Below are positions 13,386-26,971 of a DNA stretch of 64,000 nt, in pieces. Below the pieces are notes generated by a model, which worked only from the letters and a program-made list of their open reading frames with translations, made no database searches and was not told the origin of the DNA. Numbering within the stretch: position 1 is the stretch's first letter; each line of letters begins with the position of its first letter. The stretch covers positions 5,072,485 through 5,136,484 of the forward strand of contig NC_134027.1 in the NCBI RefSeq assembly GCF_964204645.1, given 5' to 3'. Made by a program: the position numbers and the translations under genes. This stretch comes from Tubulanus polymorphus. Its lineage: Eukaryota > Nemertea > Palaeonemertea > Tubulaniformes > Tubulanidae.

Positions 13386-16300
13386 CTGATAAGTAAGCGA
13401 CAGTCTGTTTGAGAACGCTCAGATGTTACTCGGGAACAAGGATTAAATCCAGTCCAGTAATAATAACTCTTCCTCGGTGAACTGAATTATATTTTTCGCT
13501 ACAATTAAAACTATATTTGGCATAATGGATACGGATTATATTTTCATACGATGTATGTATGTGTATTTCGCTCTCAGTTTATTTTCTATTCGGACACATT
13601 CCGAGCCTGATGAAGCAGGGCTCAGTGACAAATATGCAAGTGAATTCCCCGCCGATAACACAGTCACATCGACCGTCATTTCCCGCTTTCGGTGTTCATT
13701 TTGACTCGCAGCTTCGATTCAAATGTTCATTTCGTGTCGGATTTCGAGAGTATAACCATGATGAGATAATTTTGTGCGTGAAAAAAAAATCCCACCGATA
13801 CCGGGCGAGAGGATAAACTCAGCTGTAAGACTGAATTAGAATGATGTAAGAAAACGATTGCGTACAGAAAGTGAAAAAGTGTCGAATGGCGTGGATCGAT
13901 CCACGGAAGATATTGCTCAGGTGGTGCGACGTGCGCATCTAACCGGATATGACGTTGTCAGCTCAGACGGTCATGCGACCGTCATTGTTTGGTGCTTCCC
14001 CCTCGCCCGTGCATTTTCTAGAAATGCGAACTGTATTTTGACATTTTTATATTCGTGTATAGTGATGGTTTTAGACGTCGTCAGTCATAATGTATGTCTT
14101 GTACATTCTATTTATTTGATTTATTTCTCAAAGTTTTGTATGTGTGAGTACCATTATAATGTATAGTGCGTGAGATATATTTAGTACCGTATAATACTCG
14201 TAATTTCAACGATTCAAAATCGTTATCCGAAGATGATGTGTGAGTAATTCTAGTCAGAATTGTATAGTTTTTTATTAATTGAAATATTTCGTATAACATA
14301 AATGAAAGCCATGTACAGTTTTTTCTACAAATATTCCTATTTATTGTAGGTGCGAACAAAAAATGTTGGAGAACGAAAAATCGTATTTTGTATTACCAAA
14401 TTTGTTAATGGCGGGTGATCGATACATAAAATGCTCATTATTTGATTTTTGTACAGAGCTGTAGCTTGTTTGTAGTATGCGTATCCATTTACCGGCTTAA
14501 ATGAACGCAACAGTAGACTGCCGCTGTTTACCCATTGTTTGCTAGCATCGCATGAATAGACCGACTTTCAGCCATGACGCATGGCCCTTCTGTTGCGCGT
14601 GGATATTAATTTTTCATCTCTGGCTAAAAATATTGCTGTTTCGTGTATTTTTATGTCGATGAATAGATCCCTTATTGATATAGCCCAGGATTTGTTGTTA
14701 TAGCTAATGCACTTGCAGGGCTAGACGTCCTGCGTTCTGTTACAGTAATTTACCGACGTTGCCGAGAAGCAAGCGTATCAATCTAAAAAATACTCCTTTT
14801 ACATCATATCAAAAAACTAGATTTCAACCAGTCACGCTATACGATCATTGGCATCTTTAGGAGCAAATTTTGTAGGTCTCAAAAATCGATTTAGGTTCAA
14901 TTTGAAATTTTCAATTCAATTTCGATGATGAATATTCACGATAGAAAAAATATCGATGTCTGGTTAATCTTATTTCGCGATCTTTAAAATCTTTATATCA
15001 CCTGATTGAAACATTTCCACGCGATTAATCGTATCAATCTACACGCAACGACGCGAATAAAAACTTCCTGTTCCGCTTTTTAACGCAAACGAAATTAAAC
15101 AACTAGTCTACGGGTTTTTCTAAGTCCAATAATAATTTGTTGGTCTGAAATAACAAAATCAGGATACCAAGTTTTTATTTTTGGTAGAAATGCGAACAAA
15201 ATACAAAACGATCAATGGATTCAGTGCAATTAATTATATTACTCGTCGTATATTCATAGGATGTTTTCATACTTATTTATTCATTTATTATACCATAACT
15301 TATTTATTAGTTACGTTGACACGTTGAATACCTCTTTACTTGCGGTCAAATCTACTTAAATTGTAAAAATATTGGTTTATATTCAACTATTACTATTATT
15401 TATGATATTTTCATTTTGAATATCACTTATTGTATAATTTTATTTCCCTTTTAATAATCGAATATAGATTACTAATGGATAGTTGTAAATATAACGATGC
15501 TTGCATTTATATATACACGTGACTCGTACACGTGATACACGCCGTACCGAACGAACCCCACCGATTTTAACCTGTATCATAAAAGATATTTTGATAATTC
15601 AAAAAAAAACTGTAAATAAGTGTAAATAATATAGGTAACTGGGTATGGCAGGTGAAAATACGATTTGTCAAATGTTTCCGTTTTGAAAAATTGTGCTTTG
15701 ACTTTTCACGTGTCGTAGCCCGACCTTGACAACCTTGCGAGCAATTCGAACAAAATGTGTATTACTAGTCGCACCGCTAGCATAGGCTCGGTCGTGTGCG
15801 GCTAGCAACGCGGTCAATGCCCGGTTTCTTCGACCCACCCGACTGTCGTCATAGCAAGAATCACTTGACAGATGGCGATTAATGCGTTCAACAGGCAATT
15901 TATAACCGACATCGCCTACAAATTATCGTAGATAAACCATCGTTGATCCCGAGATCCGCTTATTACATACTGAAAATTAATGAATTCAGACGCTGTGTCG
16001 ACTGTAATAACAAAATACGGCACATGGGTGGCCATATGTTCAAAAATACGACGGTTCATGTCGAACGTTTTTGGTTGGGAATATTGGATTTGATATGAAA
16101 TATGACAGAATTAATGTGTACGAATATGCTATAACCGACAAAGGTTTCATCAGGAGTATTCATTGATTTTGTGATGATACAATGCGGTTTTTAATTATTC
16201 ATTCTTTGCACCATTCTGTCGACAATTGAGAAGAGTCGCACCCCACTTCGACAGCCAACTAACAAATTATTGATGTATTTTATATATTTACGAACTACGT

Positions 16301-19300
16301 ATGAAGATGATTAAAATCTAAACCCATACATATATTGTAGGGCATTGATAACTTTTACGGCGCGGTCGCCATGATATTGAATGGAAATATATAAATACCA
16401 TATATATGTATAATGCGTATACCATACCATACCATATCATACATTAATATTTTGCACCATTTTAAAACATGTTTATTAATTGTTGATCATATTCGTACGA
16501 TAATATACTCACTAGCAATTTTAGACGGATTTACATAATGTTATATTCTATACAGTAAGCCCCCTCATACATAACAGCATAGCCTTAACCTTTTAAACAC
16601 GCGGAGTTTGGCGATTGAAATAAATCATAGTGCAATGTATATCAAAATCTATCGGTTCACAACTAAATGCGAAAAGCAAAACTTTTATGTAGCAGTGCAA
16701 TTTAAAAAAAACATGTGCTAGTTCTTTTTATACGTATAACTACATTGAACTTCTGTGTGCAATATTTAAGTGCCTCTAATAATAAGTCAAATATATATAG
16801 TTGCAATAGAATTCAGTATTGGCACTGTTTGTATTTTCTACGACATTCCATATTTACAGAATTCATAATATATTAGAGAAATGATGTTATGCAGTATTAG
16901 ATTTTAATGTGATATCACGATGTGTCACTGCATGCTTTTACACATAGATCTCTTCAACCTTTTTATACTCACTATTATATGATAATAATGATAATGATAA
17001 TATATTAAGAATTATGTAGTCGCCACTTGTAGAATATTTGTAAATTTGTACGTCCGCTTTCATAGATTCACCTTTATCTTCCGAATTCACTGACCAGATT
17101 TACAATGAAAAGTGTTATTTCAAAAAACTAAATTTTCATCAAGAATAAAGGTGTATTTAGATATAGATATGCTTGTAGTGTTAACAAAAACTGAATATCG
17201 AAAATGTATGTAGCAATTTCACAAATGATCAATGTTTTGATGAGAATGTATCGATCGCCTGCCAAATTCTGCTGTATAAGAGATTCCAACACGATAGTTT
17301 TATGCATTTTTCTATAGCAAAAATATGAAGAAAAGGCAATAAATCACTGAATTTGTAGAATATGTGTCTCGATGTGTATTTAATGTCGTCTTGTTCTCCT
17401 TCAATTATGATGGATGTGCAGGTTTTATCTATTTTTCTCGGACGGAACATTGCCAAGTCTTTTTGTATGTGGCGCCAAGAAGAAAAACGACTCTCATACG
17501 ACAGTGTGCCACGGAACGCGCCATTGCATTCATCAATTTTTGACTCTAGATTCTTGACTAGAATATAGTGTCGTATGACGTGATTTAAGCAATCAACTAG
17601 CAACGCATTCATTTATTTGGAAGAAATATTTACCTTGTCTTAACCAGTAACCTGTTTCATGACATTGACGATTTTGCTCATTCGTAACGCTTCCGGATGC
17701 TTGACATTCAAAATCGAAAATATGGCATCATTGACTAACGCCCGTTGATTTGAGAAACGACGTGGGAACGAATAAAGGCGTGTAGATTTGATTGTATCAC
17801 GTTGACAAGTGGGAGTAAAAAGGGGAGATAGTTTCGACTCGGGGGTGTAGTTGAACCCCCGCACCTCTCATTTTCATTAATTCTCACATTATGGTGTTGA
17901 AAGTTTAATTTGGTCGTAAATTCTTGGAGCTGAATTTTGCCTGTCGTCGCAGATGGGCAAGCTCGGCGGCCCGACTAATCAACTTAAGTGCTAACTGCTC
18001 GTGCTATTTAGAAGAGAAAACATCCATCGTTGATATCATTTCTTGGTCGAGATAGAATAACCAGATAGCTCAAAAGTGTTGGGATGAATTGAGGTGTGCA
18101 CACGATGAAGGAAGTATAGTATAGATCACGATATCGAACCCATGGTCCAAATTCAATCTAATCTCTGCTGATTCGAAAATCTCGACGACAGTTTGCGTGT
18201 TATGGCTGATTAAATTCGGGCCTAGAACCCATTTAAGATTGATGGATTCGAAGTTGGGGCAATTAGCGGCAGACTCGCTGCTACTCGGAACGGAACGGTT
18301 TGATTTTCTGTCGTTGTGTGATTTATGAAGCGCAGTACGACGAGAAACGACGAAACATATGAAATCAATAGATATTTTATATGTGATCGATGGGTTAGCA
18401 GTAACAAGGCACGTAAATCTCATTGATGTTTATCGAGTTGTGTTCGAAGCATTTCTTGTCGCTTAAATCTTATCAACAGGTATACATCAGTGACAGGTAA
18501 ACTCCCCCTTTGCGCCAGGCAAGTCCAATTATTTTAAAAGCATTCGTTTCGATGAATGCATAAAAACCGCTGATAATCAGCAACTGGAAGTGGTTCCCTA
18601 GCAGGCTACTTCGAGAGGAGGGAACTGAATCAAGATAATCAAGGAGCGTTTCTAAAATTTATCTTACACAATCTAAATATACGTCAATATACACGTACAT
18701 ACATATAGTGCAGTAAGGTAGAGCGCACGCTGAATCAAATTGGAAACGTATCGAATCTCGGAATCGGATTCTACGCGTGGGTATCTTTACGTTAGTTCAA
18801 CCAGGGTCACCTGCGCTCGTTTCCTTTCTTCTAGCTACTAATTAATTATACATCCGATTATGGCGCATTGACTAGTGGTAGGGTGTCTTGTTGCTTGCTT
18901 TGTAATCCATCAACAGGTATCGCATCTCTCAAACGATAATTATCTCTGCAACAATCACAATCGACCGGCAAAGACGTAACGCACAATAACCACGTTGCCC
19001 CCCTCCGTGTCTTTCATAATATTCTCATTTTGGCACTACGCTGACGTGTGTTGGTTTCTTATCATATAGCCGATGAAATAAATAGGATACCTTCAACTTT
19101 CATGGATTTTAATGGTGTCGCTAATCGGCACAATGGACTATAAAAGGAGATTACTAGAATCTTTTGTGCCAAGATGAATCCAGTTCCGCGATATCCTTAC
19201 AACCTTTGTTGATTAGAAATCAACGTATTGGGAAAGTGAGAAAGTATGTTTTGGAACCAGCGGTATTTCATCTAGTATCAAAGTTATTATACATTTTTTT

Positions 19301-20814
19301 AGAGTATACACTCTATAGAAATGTATTACTTTGACTCTGATTTATAACTAATTGATAATTTCTGCGAAATGTTAGTCTACTTTTCCCTTTTTTGATTAAG
19401 CATCAAATGCTGAAAAGTGCGTCATAACTAGATTGATGTTAATGTTTACTACACGCAAAAATGATTTTATTGCCGTCGCGACCAAATGACTGACAAACAA
19501 AGGAGACCGCCATTAGTTGCTAGAATTGATTGACCAAAGTCAATTAAACCGGAAGTTACACAAGTCACGTGGTGGTGTACTTCCCTAGCAACAGGCGCAA
19601 CAGGAAAACCTAGCATGAGAGTGCACGATATAAACCGAAGAATAAAAACTGTGTGAACGTATATCACACGCTAATTTTTTTCCGAATGAATGGAACAACG
19701 ACATTCGGAAATTTCAAAAGCATGTTCTTGAGAGGTCGTTGCGCGTTAGTGATTCATCGGGCGACTGAATCACTGAATAGATAAGTTTCGTTGCGTATAT
19801 CATATGTTTTGAGTTTTCAAAAAGAAGTTGTAATCACTAATATGTATTCCGTTTTTCATGATGGCCAGAAAGGTGTTTAATGAGTAGGCCAACCTCCCCT
19901 AACAACATACTTCATAGTGTCCTTTATTTGCTTAGCTTGAATGTGAAGCCTGGTCGGAGTCAAATGTGATGATTGTGTAGTTACCACGTCCAACAGCTGA
20001 TTTTATTCATTATGCCCGCGCCGATGACCAACCGCGTTATGACCGCTCTAATTACGAGAGGGTATCAATGACGTTTAAACACGCGATCCATCCATTTTTA
20101 CAAAACGCGTGTCCACTGTGGGACCTCTAATGACACGTGTCAATTGGCTGCCCGTCCATTGTATATAATATTGAATGCGATAGCAACCGTAGACGCTGCA
20201 AATATCCTACAAGTTGTCGATGAATATAAATATATATATTTGAGTCGATATATAGTATGTGAAACTGACAGACGCTGCCAACCAGCCACTTATAAGTATA
20301 AGTACGTATTTAATGACGCAACCACTTTTCGTTGCTACGGACTGAAAATATGATACCGAGATATGTTGGTTTCTCTACAAAAAAATATCACTTCCGTATG
20401 GTTAACGCTATTTGGGAGACGAGAAAAAAATAAAATCGTTATTTATTTACAAACGAAATTTCTGACGAAGAATTCAGTGATATGCATTCTCTCGATCGCG
20501 TCGTATATTGACATCTCCGAAATGACGATAGAACGGTAGTCGCATGCCATGGATAGAATCGCCTCTGCTAAGAGGAAAAAACGACTGTATAACACACGAA
20601 TCGCCATCTCATAAACCACAGCCGGCTTCATCAATATTAAATCAAAAGTGCTACTACTGATTGGAATCAATAAACTACCGTACTCAACAAGGCGCCATCT
20701 ATTTCAAACATTAAGTCAACTCGTTCAATAGTTGTACGACTTTTTCTATCTGACTTAATACAAGACCTTTAAACTAGATGTTCCATTGTTCGTGCGGTGA
20801 CGAGGCCAGACAAC
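13386..20814. other. AT-rich gene-free interval between scratch and the P450 cluster
   Basis: No exon with homology was found in 7.4 kb. The proximal part could be scratch 3' UTR. A pair of CACGTG E-boxes is at 15516-15521 and 15529-15534. Short TATA-rich and ACCAT-rich tracts lie near 16380-16440. A possible decayed tRNA-derived head is near 18860-18940. The longest open frame (minus strand, 17229-17612, 127 codons) has no recognisable motif and is probably chance. Confidence 0.5.
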
Positions 20815-23762
20815 ATGGATCTTCTAACGTTGGTACTCGGTACCATATTATTAGGAACATTTGTTTATATTTTCTTCAATCGTCGTAAGCGGTATCATCT
20901 TCCACCAGGACCGAGAGGATATCCGCTAATCGGGAACTCAATCGGTAGGTTTTATAAGCGACCCGAAGTCGCTCGTTTTCGAAAGAAATTGTAACCGTAA
21001 AAAGATAGTTGAATAAGAATTCTTGTATCAATTTAGCCTCGAGTCTTTTATGAATAATGAATTTGTTTTCGTATTTAGAGATGTTTGGAAGTAATTCTGG
21101 GAAGCCTCTATATCAGTATCTGGCTGATTTGTCTAAAACCTATGGTGACATATTTACTTTCTCAGCAGGTAAAGTATACGTGGTGTCGTGTCTTAAAATG
21201 GAAATGTTTGATCATACTATCGCATCGAACCGTTGTATATATGTATATGTGTGTATCTATTTGACTAGGATTCGGTAAGCCAGTTAAGATGATAATACTA
21301 AACAGTGCAGATGTTATGAACCAGGCATTAGTTAACCAGTCTGGTCATTTCGATGGTCGACCAAGTTTGTGGTCGTGTGAGTTGAATACTTCGATTTATC
21401 AGTTTTGACAATATTTCTTCCAATATGTGGGATTTTCTTTTCTATTTCTATTTAAGTATCTTACATATCGAAAGATAAAGATATCTTCATGGGTAACCCA
21501 TCGGATCCTGCGTGGAAGCTTAGTCGGAAACTTGCCACGAGTGGATTCAGGTATTTGTTCTGTGGTTATCCGTCAGCACTTTAGATTTGTTTTGATCAGT
21601 AAAGATTTTCCATGATATTTCAGAAATTTTTTGAGTGGCTCTCGATTGGATGGCAAAGTACATAGTTCTGTCGAGAAAGGCATCGCGATGTTATTAGAGA
21701 ATAATGGTAAACCAATTGACATGAAACCTGTGTTTAATCTTTTGGTCTACAATGTTATTTGTGACATGCTGTTCAGTGTTCAGTACGTTTCACTTTATTC
21801 ATAAAATTATCACTTATTCGTCTAGGAGAAATAAGTTCAAGTTAGATATTCCTTAGGTTTTCATTTTCTTTGAAAATGCATGAAAATTTACTGTAACAAA
21901 ACAAAAGTAATGAAATATGTCTAATTACAAAATGAACGCCAAAATTTACATTTGCATTTCTTAGGTTTTACTGATTACGTTTGAATTATTTAGATTTGAT
22001 CTTGGTGACAAAGATTTCAGAAAACTGTGCGAATCAATTGACAGAATCGATGAACAATTCAGTGACGGGTTATTGGAAGATTGGGTACCATTGTGGCAGT
22101 ACTCACCTATAAAAACCCAATTTACTAAAGAATTCATGGAAATCGTTAATTTTTTCGTCCAATACTGCACCGTTAGAGTCACAGAACACAAAAACAAATA
22201 CAACCCCGGTAAGCATTTATATGGTGTCTGATAAGGGCCACATGCATTATCTTTTAAAATGAACTCGATCATGGAAAACGCAAAATAAGAAACTAAAAGA
22301 AACATAAGAAACTTATAGACCAAGGACGAAAATTTCGTTACACCCTATAGCAAAAACGAAAATTATGGCACAAAAAAGAAAAATCAGAGCAAAATCGAAT
22401 TACTTCGTTTTTGTGCGGTAGTAGAAGTTTTCGTTTTTGCACTATAAGTTTCTACATGTATAAGATCGATCGTTTGTTCTTCTCATGATCGATGTTATGA
22501 TAAGAATAATGTATGTGGCCTCTGTCAGGCACTAATATGTTTTTTTTGTATAATTGAACTTTGATTGATTATTTTTCCACGTGACCTTCTTTTGCCCTCT
22601 TTATTTCAGACAATGTTTGCGATCTAATCGACTTTCTGATTAAAGCTAAAGAGAAAGTTCAACAAGACGACCCCAAACTAGCTGACCTATTTACAGATGA
22701 ACACATCGTTCAAATAGTTTCCGATACATTCATTGGTAAAGTGCAGCAAATATCTAAGTAAATCATTTACAGCATCTTAACGTCAACTACCCAATGTTAT
22801 TCTCTATCTTTAGCTGGAGTCAACACGGCGTCGCATACACTATATTGGGCAATGTACTTCATGGCAAAATATCCACATATTCAAGAAAAAGTTCACGAAG
22901 AAATTGACGAAGCGATTGGTAAAGGCATCTGTTGAATAAATATATTCGACAGTAGTTCTATACAACTGCAAAATAGTCGCAAATTACCACATTTTTCACC
23001 AAAATTGCATTATCATAAATATTCGATCTTGTAGGAAGTTTATTACCGAAGATATCAGACAAACAGAAAATGGTGTATTGTGAAGCAGTTATGTACGAGA
23101 CGATTCGGTTTGCTCCGGTTATACCGCTCGGATTGAATCACGCGCCAAGCCTTGAAAATGCCAAATTCAGTAAGTCTAGTCAGCTTTCACCTCACTAATG
23201 GAAACTCACCAAACGTTGATCATGAAACTAATCATATACAATTGTACCAGACATGAAGCCAGTTCCAATAAAATACAAATTTAAAAGTTACAGAGTTTCA
23301 AATAGTCAAAAATACAACACAATACCACGATTAAAAAGAATGTTTCTGCAGGATTAATAGTTTACGAAATTGGTATTGGTATTCTATTTATGTCACTACA
23401 CTATTTCAGATGAGTTTGATATACCCGCTGATGCACAGATAATCACTAATATTTGGGCTTGTCATCACGATCCACGAGAATGGGAAAATCCTGAACTATT
23501 CATACCCGAACGTTTCATACACGAAGATGAATCACTAATCGCCAAACCTAAAAGTTGGTTGCCCTTTTCGGCAGGACGTCGAGCATGCATCGGTGAAAAC
23601 GTGGCGAAACACGAGCTTTTCATTTTCTTCACGAGCATTCTCCAAAAGTTTAACATTCGATTTGAGGATGATAGCGTTAGTTCTCAACCGATTCAGTTCG
23701 GAAATAATGCGTTTGTCTGTTCACCAAAACCATACAAAGTAATCGTAACTCCACGTGGATAA
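20815..23762 (+). CDS. Cytochrome P450, CYP2 clan (CYP1/CYP17-like), copy A
   Basis: Ten exons: 20815-20944, 21079-21168, 21269-21376, 21457-21550, 21624-21782, 21994-22208, 22610-22735, 22814-22918, 23035-23169, 23410-23762. All junctions keep frame, giving 504 aa, the usual microsomal P450 length. It starts with a hydrophobic anchor (about residues 3-22) and the hinge HLPPGPRGYPLIGN. The K-helix ETIR and haem loop FSAGRRACIG, with the cysteine thiolate ligand, are present. The I-helix reads AGVNTAS instead of the AGVDTTS of its neighbours, so the acid and second threonine of the oxygen-activation motif are both changed. Expected location is the ER membrane, as a monooxygenase with reductase; the substrate is unknown. 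A possible poly(A) signal AATAAA is at 23956. Confidence 0.92.
22308..22453. repeat. Small inverted-repeat (MITE-like) element in CYP copy A intron 6
   Basis: The 12-mer AGAAACTTATAG at 22308-22319 is matched by its reverse complement at 22442-22453. The interior also folds back: GCAAAAACGAAAA at about 22352 pairs with TTTTCGTTTTTGC near 22428-22440. The corresponding introns of copies B and C lack it, so it probably inserted after duplication. No target duplication was identified. Confidence 0.55.
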
Positions 23763-24335
23763 ATACAACTGACTTTGATGAGATTTACCTGACACGGCCG
23801 TTCAAAGCAGGGGCAGTTGCTCCCCTCCCCGATGTCGACGTCAATTTGGTATATACGTGGGCCCAAGAAAAAGTTTCTGGGGGGGGATTCTTATAGATGT
23901 AGAGTATTTCACTGCAGTAGGTAGGCACAGTTCGCTATGTATGTATCGGTGTAAAAATAAACGATATTTCAAAATATATGACTTATTCTTCGACAAAATA
24001 GTCACAAAATAAACCCTGTAATTATTTCATATATGATATTTGAATAAAGCAGCAAAATGGAGTACTATAGCATATCTGTATTCAGTTTATAAAGTGAACG
24101 TTTCACCACTAAATATCCCTGTTTTATATGATAATTACGGCCTACGTTGTTGAGTTTGAATCACAGAACTGTTTTTATTACTGAAAGGAATCAATAAATT
24201 ATTCAACAGGGTGCCATCATATCAAACATTATGTCAACTCGTACAACATTGTTAGACTTTTTGATTTTTATCTGTATCAAACAAGACCTTTAAACGAGTG
24301 GTTCCATTGTATAGACGGTATCGAGGGCAGACAAC
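23763..24335. other. Spacer between CYP copies A and B
   Basis: The first part (about 23763-24175) resembles the sequence downstream of copy C (about 30424-31080). Both contain the stretch CTGCAGTAGGTAGGCACAGT and a later shared segment around AATAAACCCTGTAATTATTT. The last part (about 24190-24335) resembles the sequence just upstream of copy A. This spacer is therefore the junction of a tandem duplication. A G/C-rich patch near 23810-23890 looks like transposon debris. Confidence 0.65.
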
Positions 24336-26971
24336 ATGGATTTTCTAACGTTGGTACTCGGTACCATATTATTAGGAACGTTTGTTTATATTTTCTTTAA
24401 TCATCGTAACCGGTATCATCTTCCACCAGGACCGAGAGGATATCCGCTAATCGGGAACTCAATCGGTAGGTTTTTATAAGCGATCCGAAGTCGCTCGTTT
24501 TCAAAATAAATTGTACCCGTAAAAGAATAGTAGAATAAAGATTCTAGTTTCAATTTAGCTTCGAGTCTTTTATGAATAATGAATTTGTTTTCGTATTTAG
24601 AGATGTTTGGAAGTCATTCTGAGAAACCTCTATATCAGTATCTGGCTGATTTGTCTAAAACCTATGGTGACATATTTACTTTCTCAGCAGGTAAAGTGTA
24701 GGTGGAAAAAGGAAATGTTTGATCATACTATCGAATCGTATTGTTGTATACATGTATATGTGTATCTATTTAACTAGGATTTGGTAAGCCAGTTAAGATG
24801 ATAATACTAAACAGTGCAGATGCTATAAACCAGGCTTTAGTAAACCAGTCTGGTCATTTCGATAGTCGCCCAAGTGTGTGGTCATGTGAGTTGAATAATC
24901 CATTTTTATCAGTCAGAAAATAAATTTTTCTCCATAAATTGCATTTTTATTGAGTTTCGAAAAAAATCTATTTCAGTATCTTACGTATCGAAAAATAAAG
25001 ACATCTTCATGGGAAACCCATCGGATCCTGTGTGGAAGCTTAGTCGGAGACTTGTCACGAGTGGATTCAGGTATTTTTTGTGGTTATCTTGACTACTCTT
25101 GATTTGTTCGATGATGTCGGTAATGATTTTCCATGATATTTTAGAACATTTTTGAGCGGCTCTCGATTGGATGGCAAAGTGCATTGTTCTGTCGAGAAAG
25201 GTATCGCGATGTTATTAGAGAATAATGGTAAACCAATTGACATGAAACCCGTGTTTAATCTATTGGTCTACAATGTTATTTGTGACATGCTGTTCAGTGT
25301 TCAGTAAGACTTATCCTCATTATTTACACAATTATGTTTTTCGTCCAGGAGAAATAAGTTAAGTTGAATATTTCTTAGGTTTTTTTCTTATATAAAGGCA
25401 TGAAAATTTATTGGATACAAATGAATAATGAAGCTAATTACAAAATGATCATCAAAAATTCACGATTGTATTTCTTGGGTTTTACTGACTAAGTTTGAAA
25501 TATTTAGATTTGATCTTGGTGACAAAGATTTCAAAATGATACGATTGACAGAATCGATCAACAATTCAGTGACGGGTTATTAGAGGACTGGTTACCATTG
25601 TGGCAGTACTCACCTATAAAAACACCTCTTACTAAGGAATTCATGAAACTCGTCAAGTTTCTCTTGCGATACTGCGCCGATAGAGTCACAGAACACAAAA
25701 AGAAATACAACCCAGGTTTGTATTTTCTTCAATAGTTGAACTTTATATTTTCTTTCGTGAACTACTTTCACCGTCTTTATTTTCAGACAATGTTTGCGAT
25801 CTAATCGACTTTCTGATTAAAGCTAAAGAGAAAGTTCAACAAGACGACCCCAAACTAGCTGAAAAATTTACAGACGAACACATTGTTCAAATAGTTTCTG
25901 ATACATTTTTTGGTAAAGTTCAGGCAAAATTCCAAATACTCCTTATAAGTATCACGACATTTTTTTACTTCAACTGCCCAATCTAATTCTATATGTTTAA
26001 GCTGGAGTCGACACGACGTCACATACACTATATTGGGCAATGTACTTCATGGCAAAATATCCACATATTCAAGAAAAAGTTCACGAAGAAATCGACGAAG
26101 CGATTGGTAAGAATATCTGTTGACGAATACATACAACAGCAGTTCTATACAACTGCAAAATAGTCGTAAATCTACCGCGTTCCCTGAACAATTACATTAT
26201 CATAAATATTCGATTCTTGTAGGAAGTTTATTACCGAAGATATCAGACAAACAGAAAATGGTGTATTGTGAAGCAGTTATGTACGAGACGATTCGGTTTG
26301 CTCCGGTTGCACCACTTGGTTTAACTCACGCAACGACTCTTGAGAAAGCCAAATTTAGTAAGTCTAATCAGCTTAGTAACCAACTGGAGACCCACCTGAC
26401 GTTGATCGTGAAACTAATCGTATACAATTGGTCCATGCACGAAGCCTGTTCCAATAAAATACAAATTTAAAGATTACAAAGTTTTAAACAGTCCCTTCCC
26501 TTTTAATTCATACGTACTTCTAACTCGCATTTCTTATCTTTATCTGTAAAATGGATCGATATTGAAACACTATATTATTTGAATAAATTGTGATATTCTT
26601 TTTACGTCATTATTTCAGATGAGTTTGATATACCCGCTGATGCACAGATAATTACTAATATTTGGGCTTGTCATCACGATCCACGAGAATGGGAAAATCC
26701 TGACCAATTTATACCCGAACGTTTTATACACGAAGATAAATTATTAATCGCCAAACCTAAAAGCTGGTTGCCCTTTTCGGCAGGACGTCGAGCATGCATC
26801 GGTGAAAACGTGGCGAAACACGAGATTTTCATTTTCTTCACGAGCATTCTTCAAAAGTTTAACATCCGATTTGAGGATGATAGCGTTAGTTCTCAACCGA
26901 TACAGTTCGAAAATAATGCTTTTCTCTGTACACCGCAACCATACAAAGCAGTCGTTACTCCACGTGGATAG
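24336..26971 (+). pseudogene. Cytochrome P450, CYP2 clan, copy B, frameshifted
   Basis: The ten-exon structure of copies A and C is preserved: 24336-24465, 24601-24690, 24778-24885, 24977-25070, 25145-25303, 25508-25721 (approximate end), 25787-25912, 26002-26106, 26223-26357, 26619-26971. In exon 6 the segment between GATTTC and ATTGACAGAATCGAT is 11 nt, against 18 nt in copy A. This 7-nt deletion leads to TAG at 25581-25583 and a product of about 218 aa, lacking the I-helix, K-helix and haem cysteine. No alternative acceptor that restores frame was found. Downstream exons remain open in the original frame and retain AGVDTTS, ETIR and FSAGRRACIG, so the lesion is recent, allelic or an assembly error. 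A possible AATAAA is at 27117. Confidence 0.8.

Noticed and set aside
17229-17612. 127-codon minus-strand frame
   Set aside because: It overlaps another open frame on the opposite strand, lies in AT-rich DNA and shows no recognisable domain or splice context.
18860-18940. tRNA A-box-like TGACTAGTGGTAGGGTGTC
   Set aside because: No matching T-loop B box follows. At most it is a degraded repeat head.
23465-23656. Minus-strand frame beginning MLNFWRMLVKK, also seen at 30126-30317
   Set aside because: It is the antisense shadow of the highly similar final P450 exons.
25508-25583. Alternative acceptor to rescue the frame of P450 copy B
   Set aside because: The upstream AG in the preceding intron was tried and also gives a stop within a few codons.
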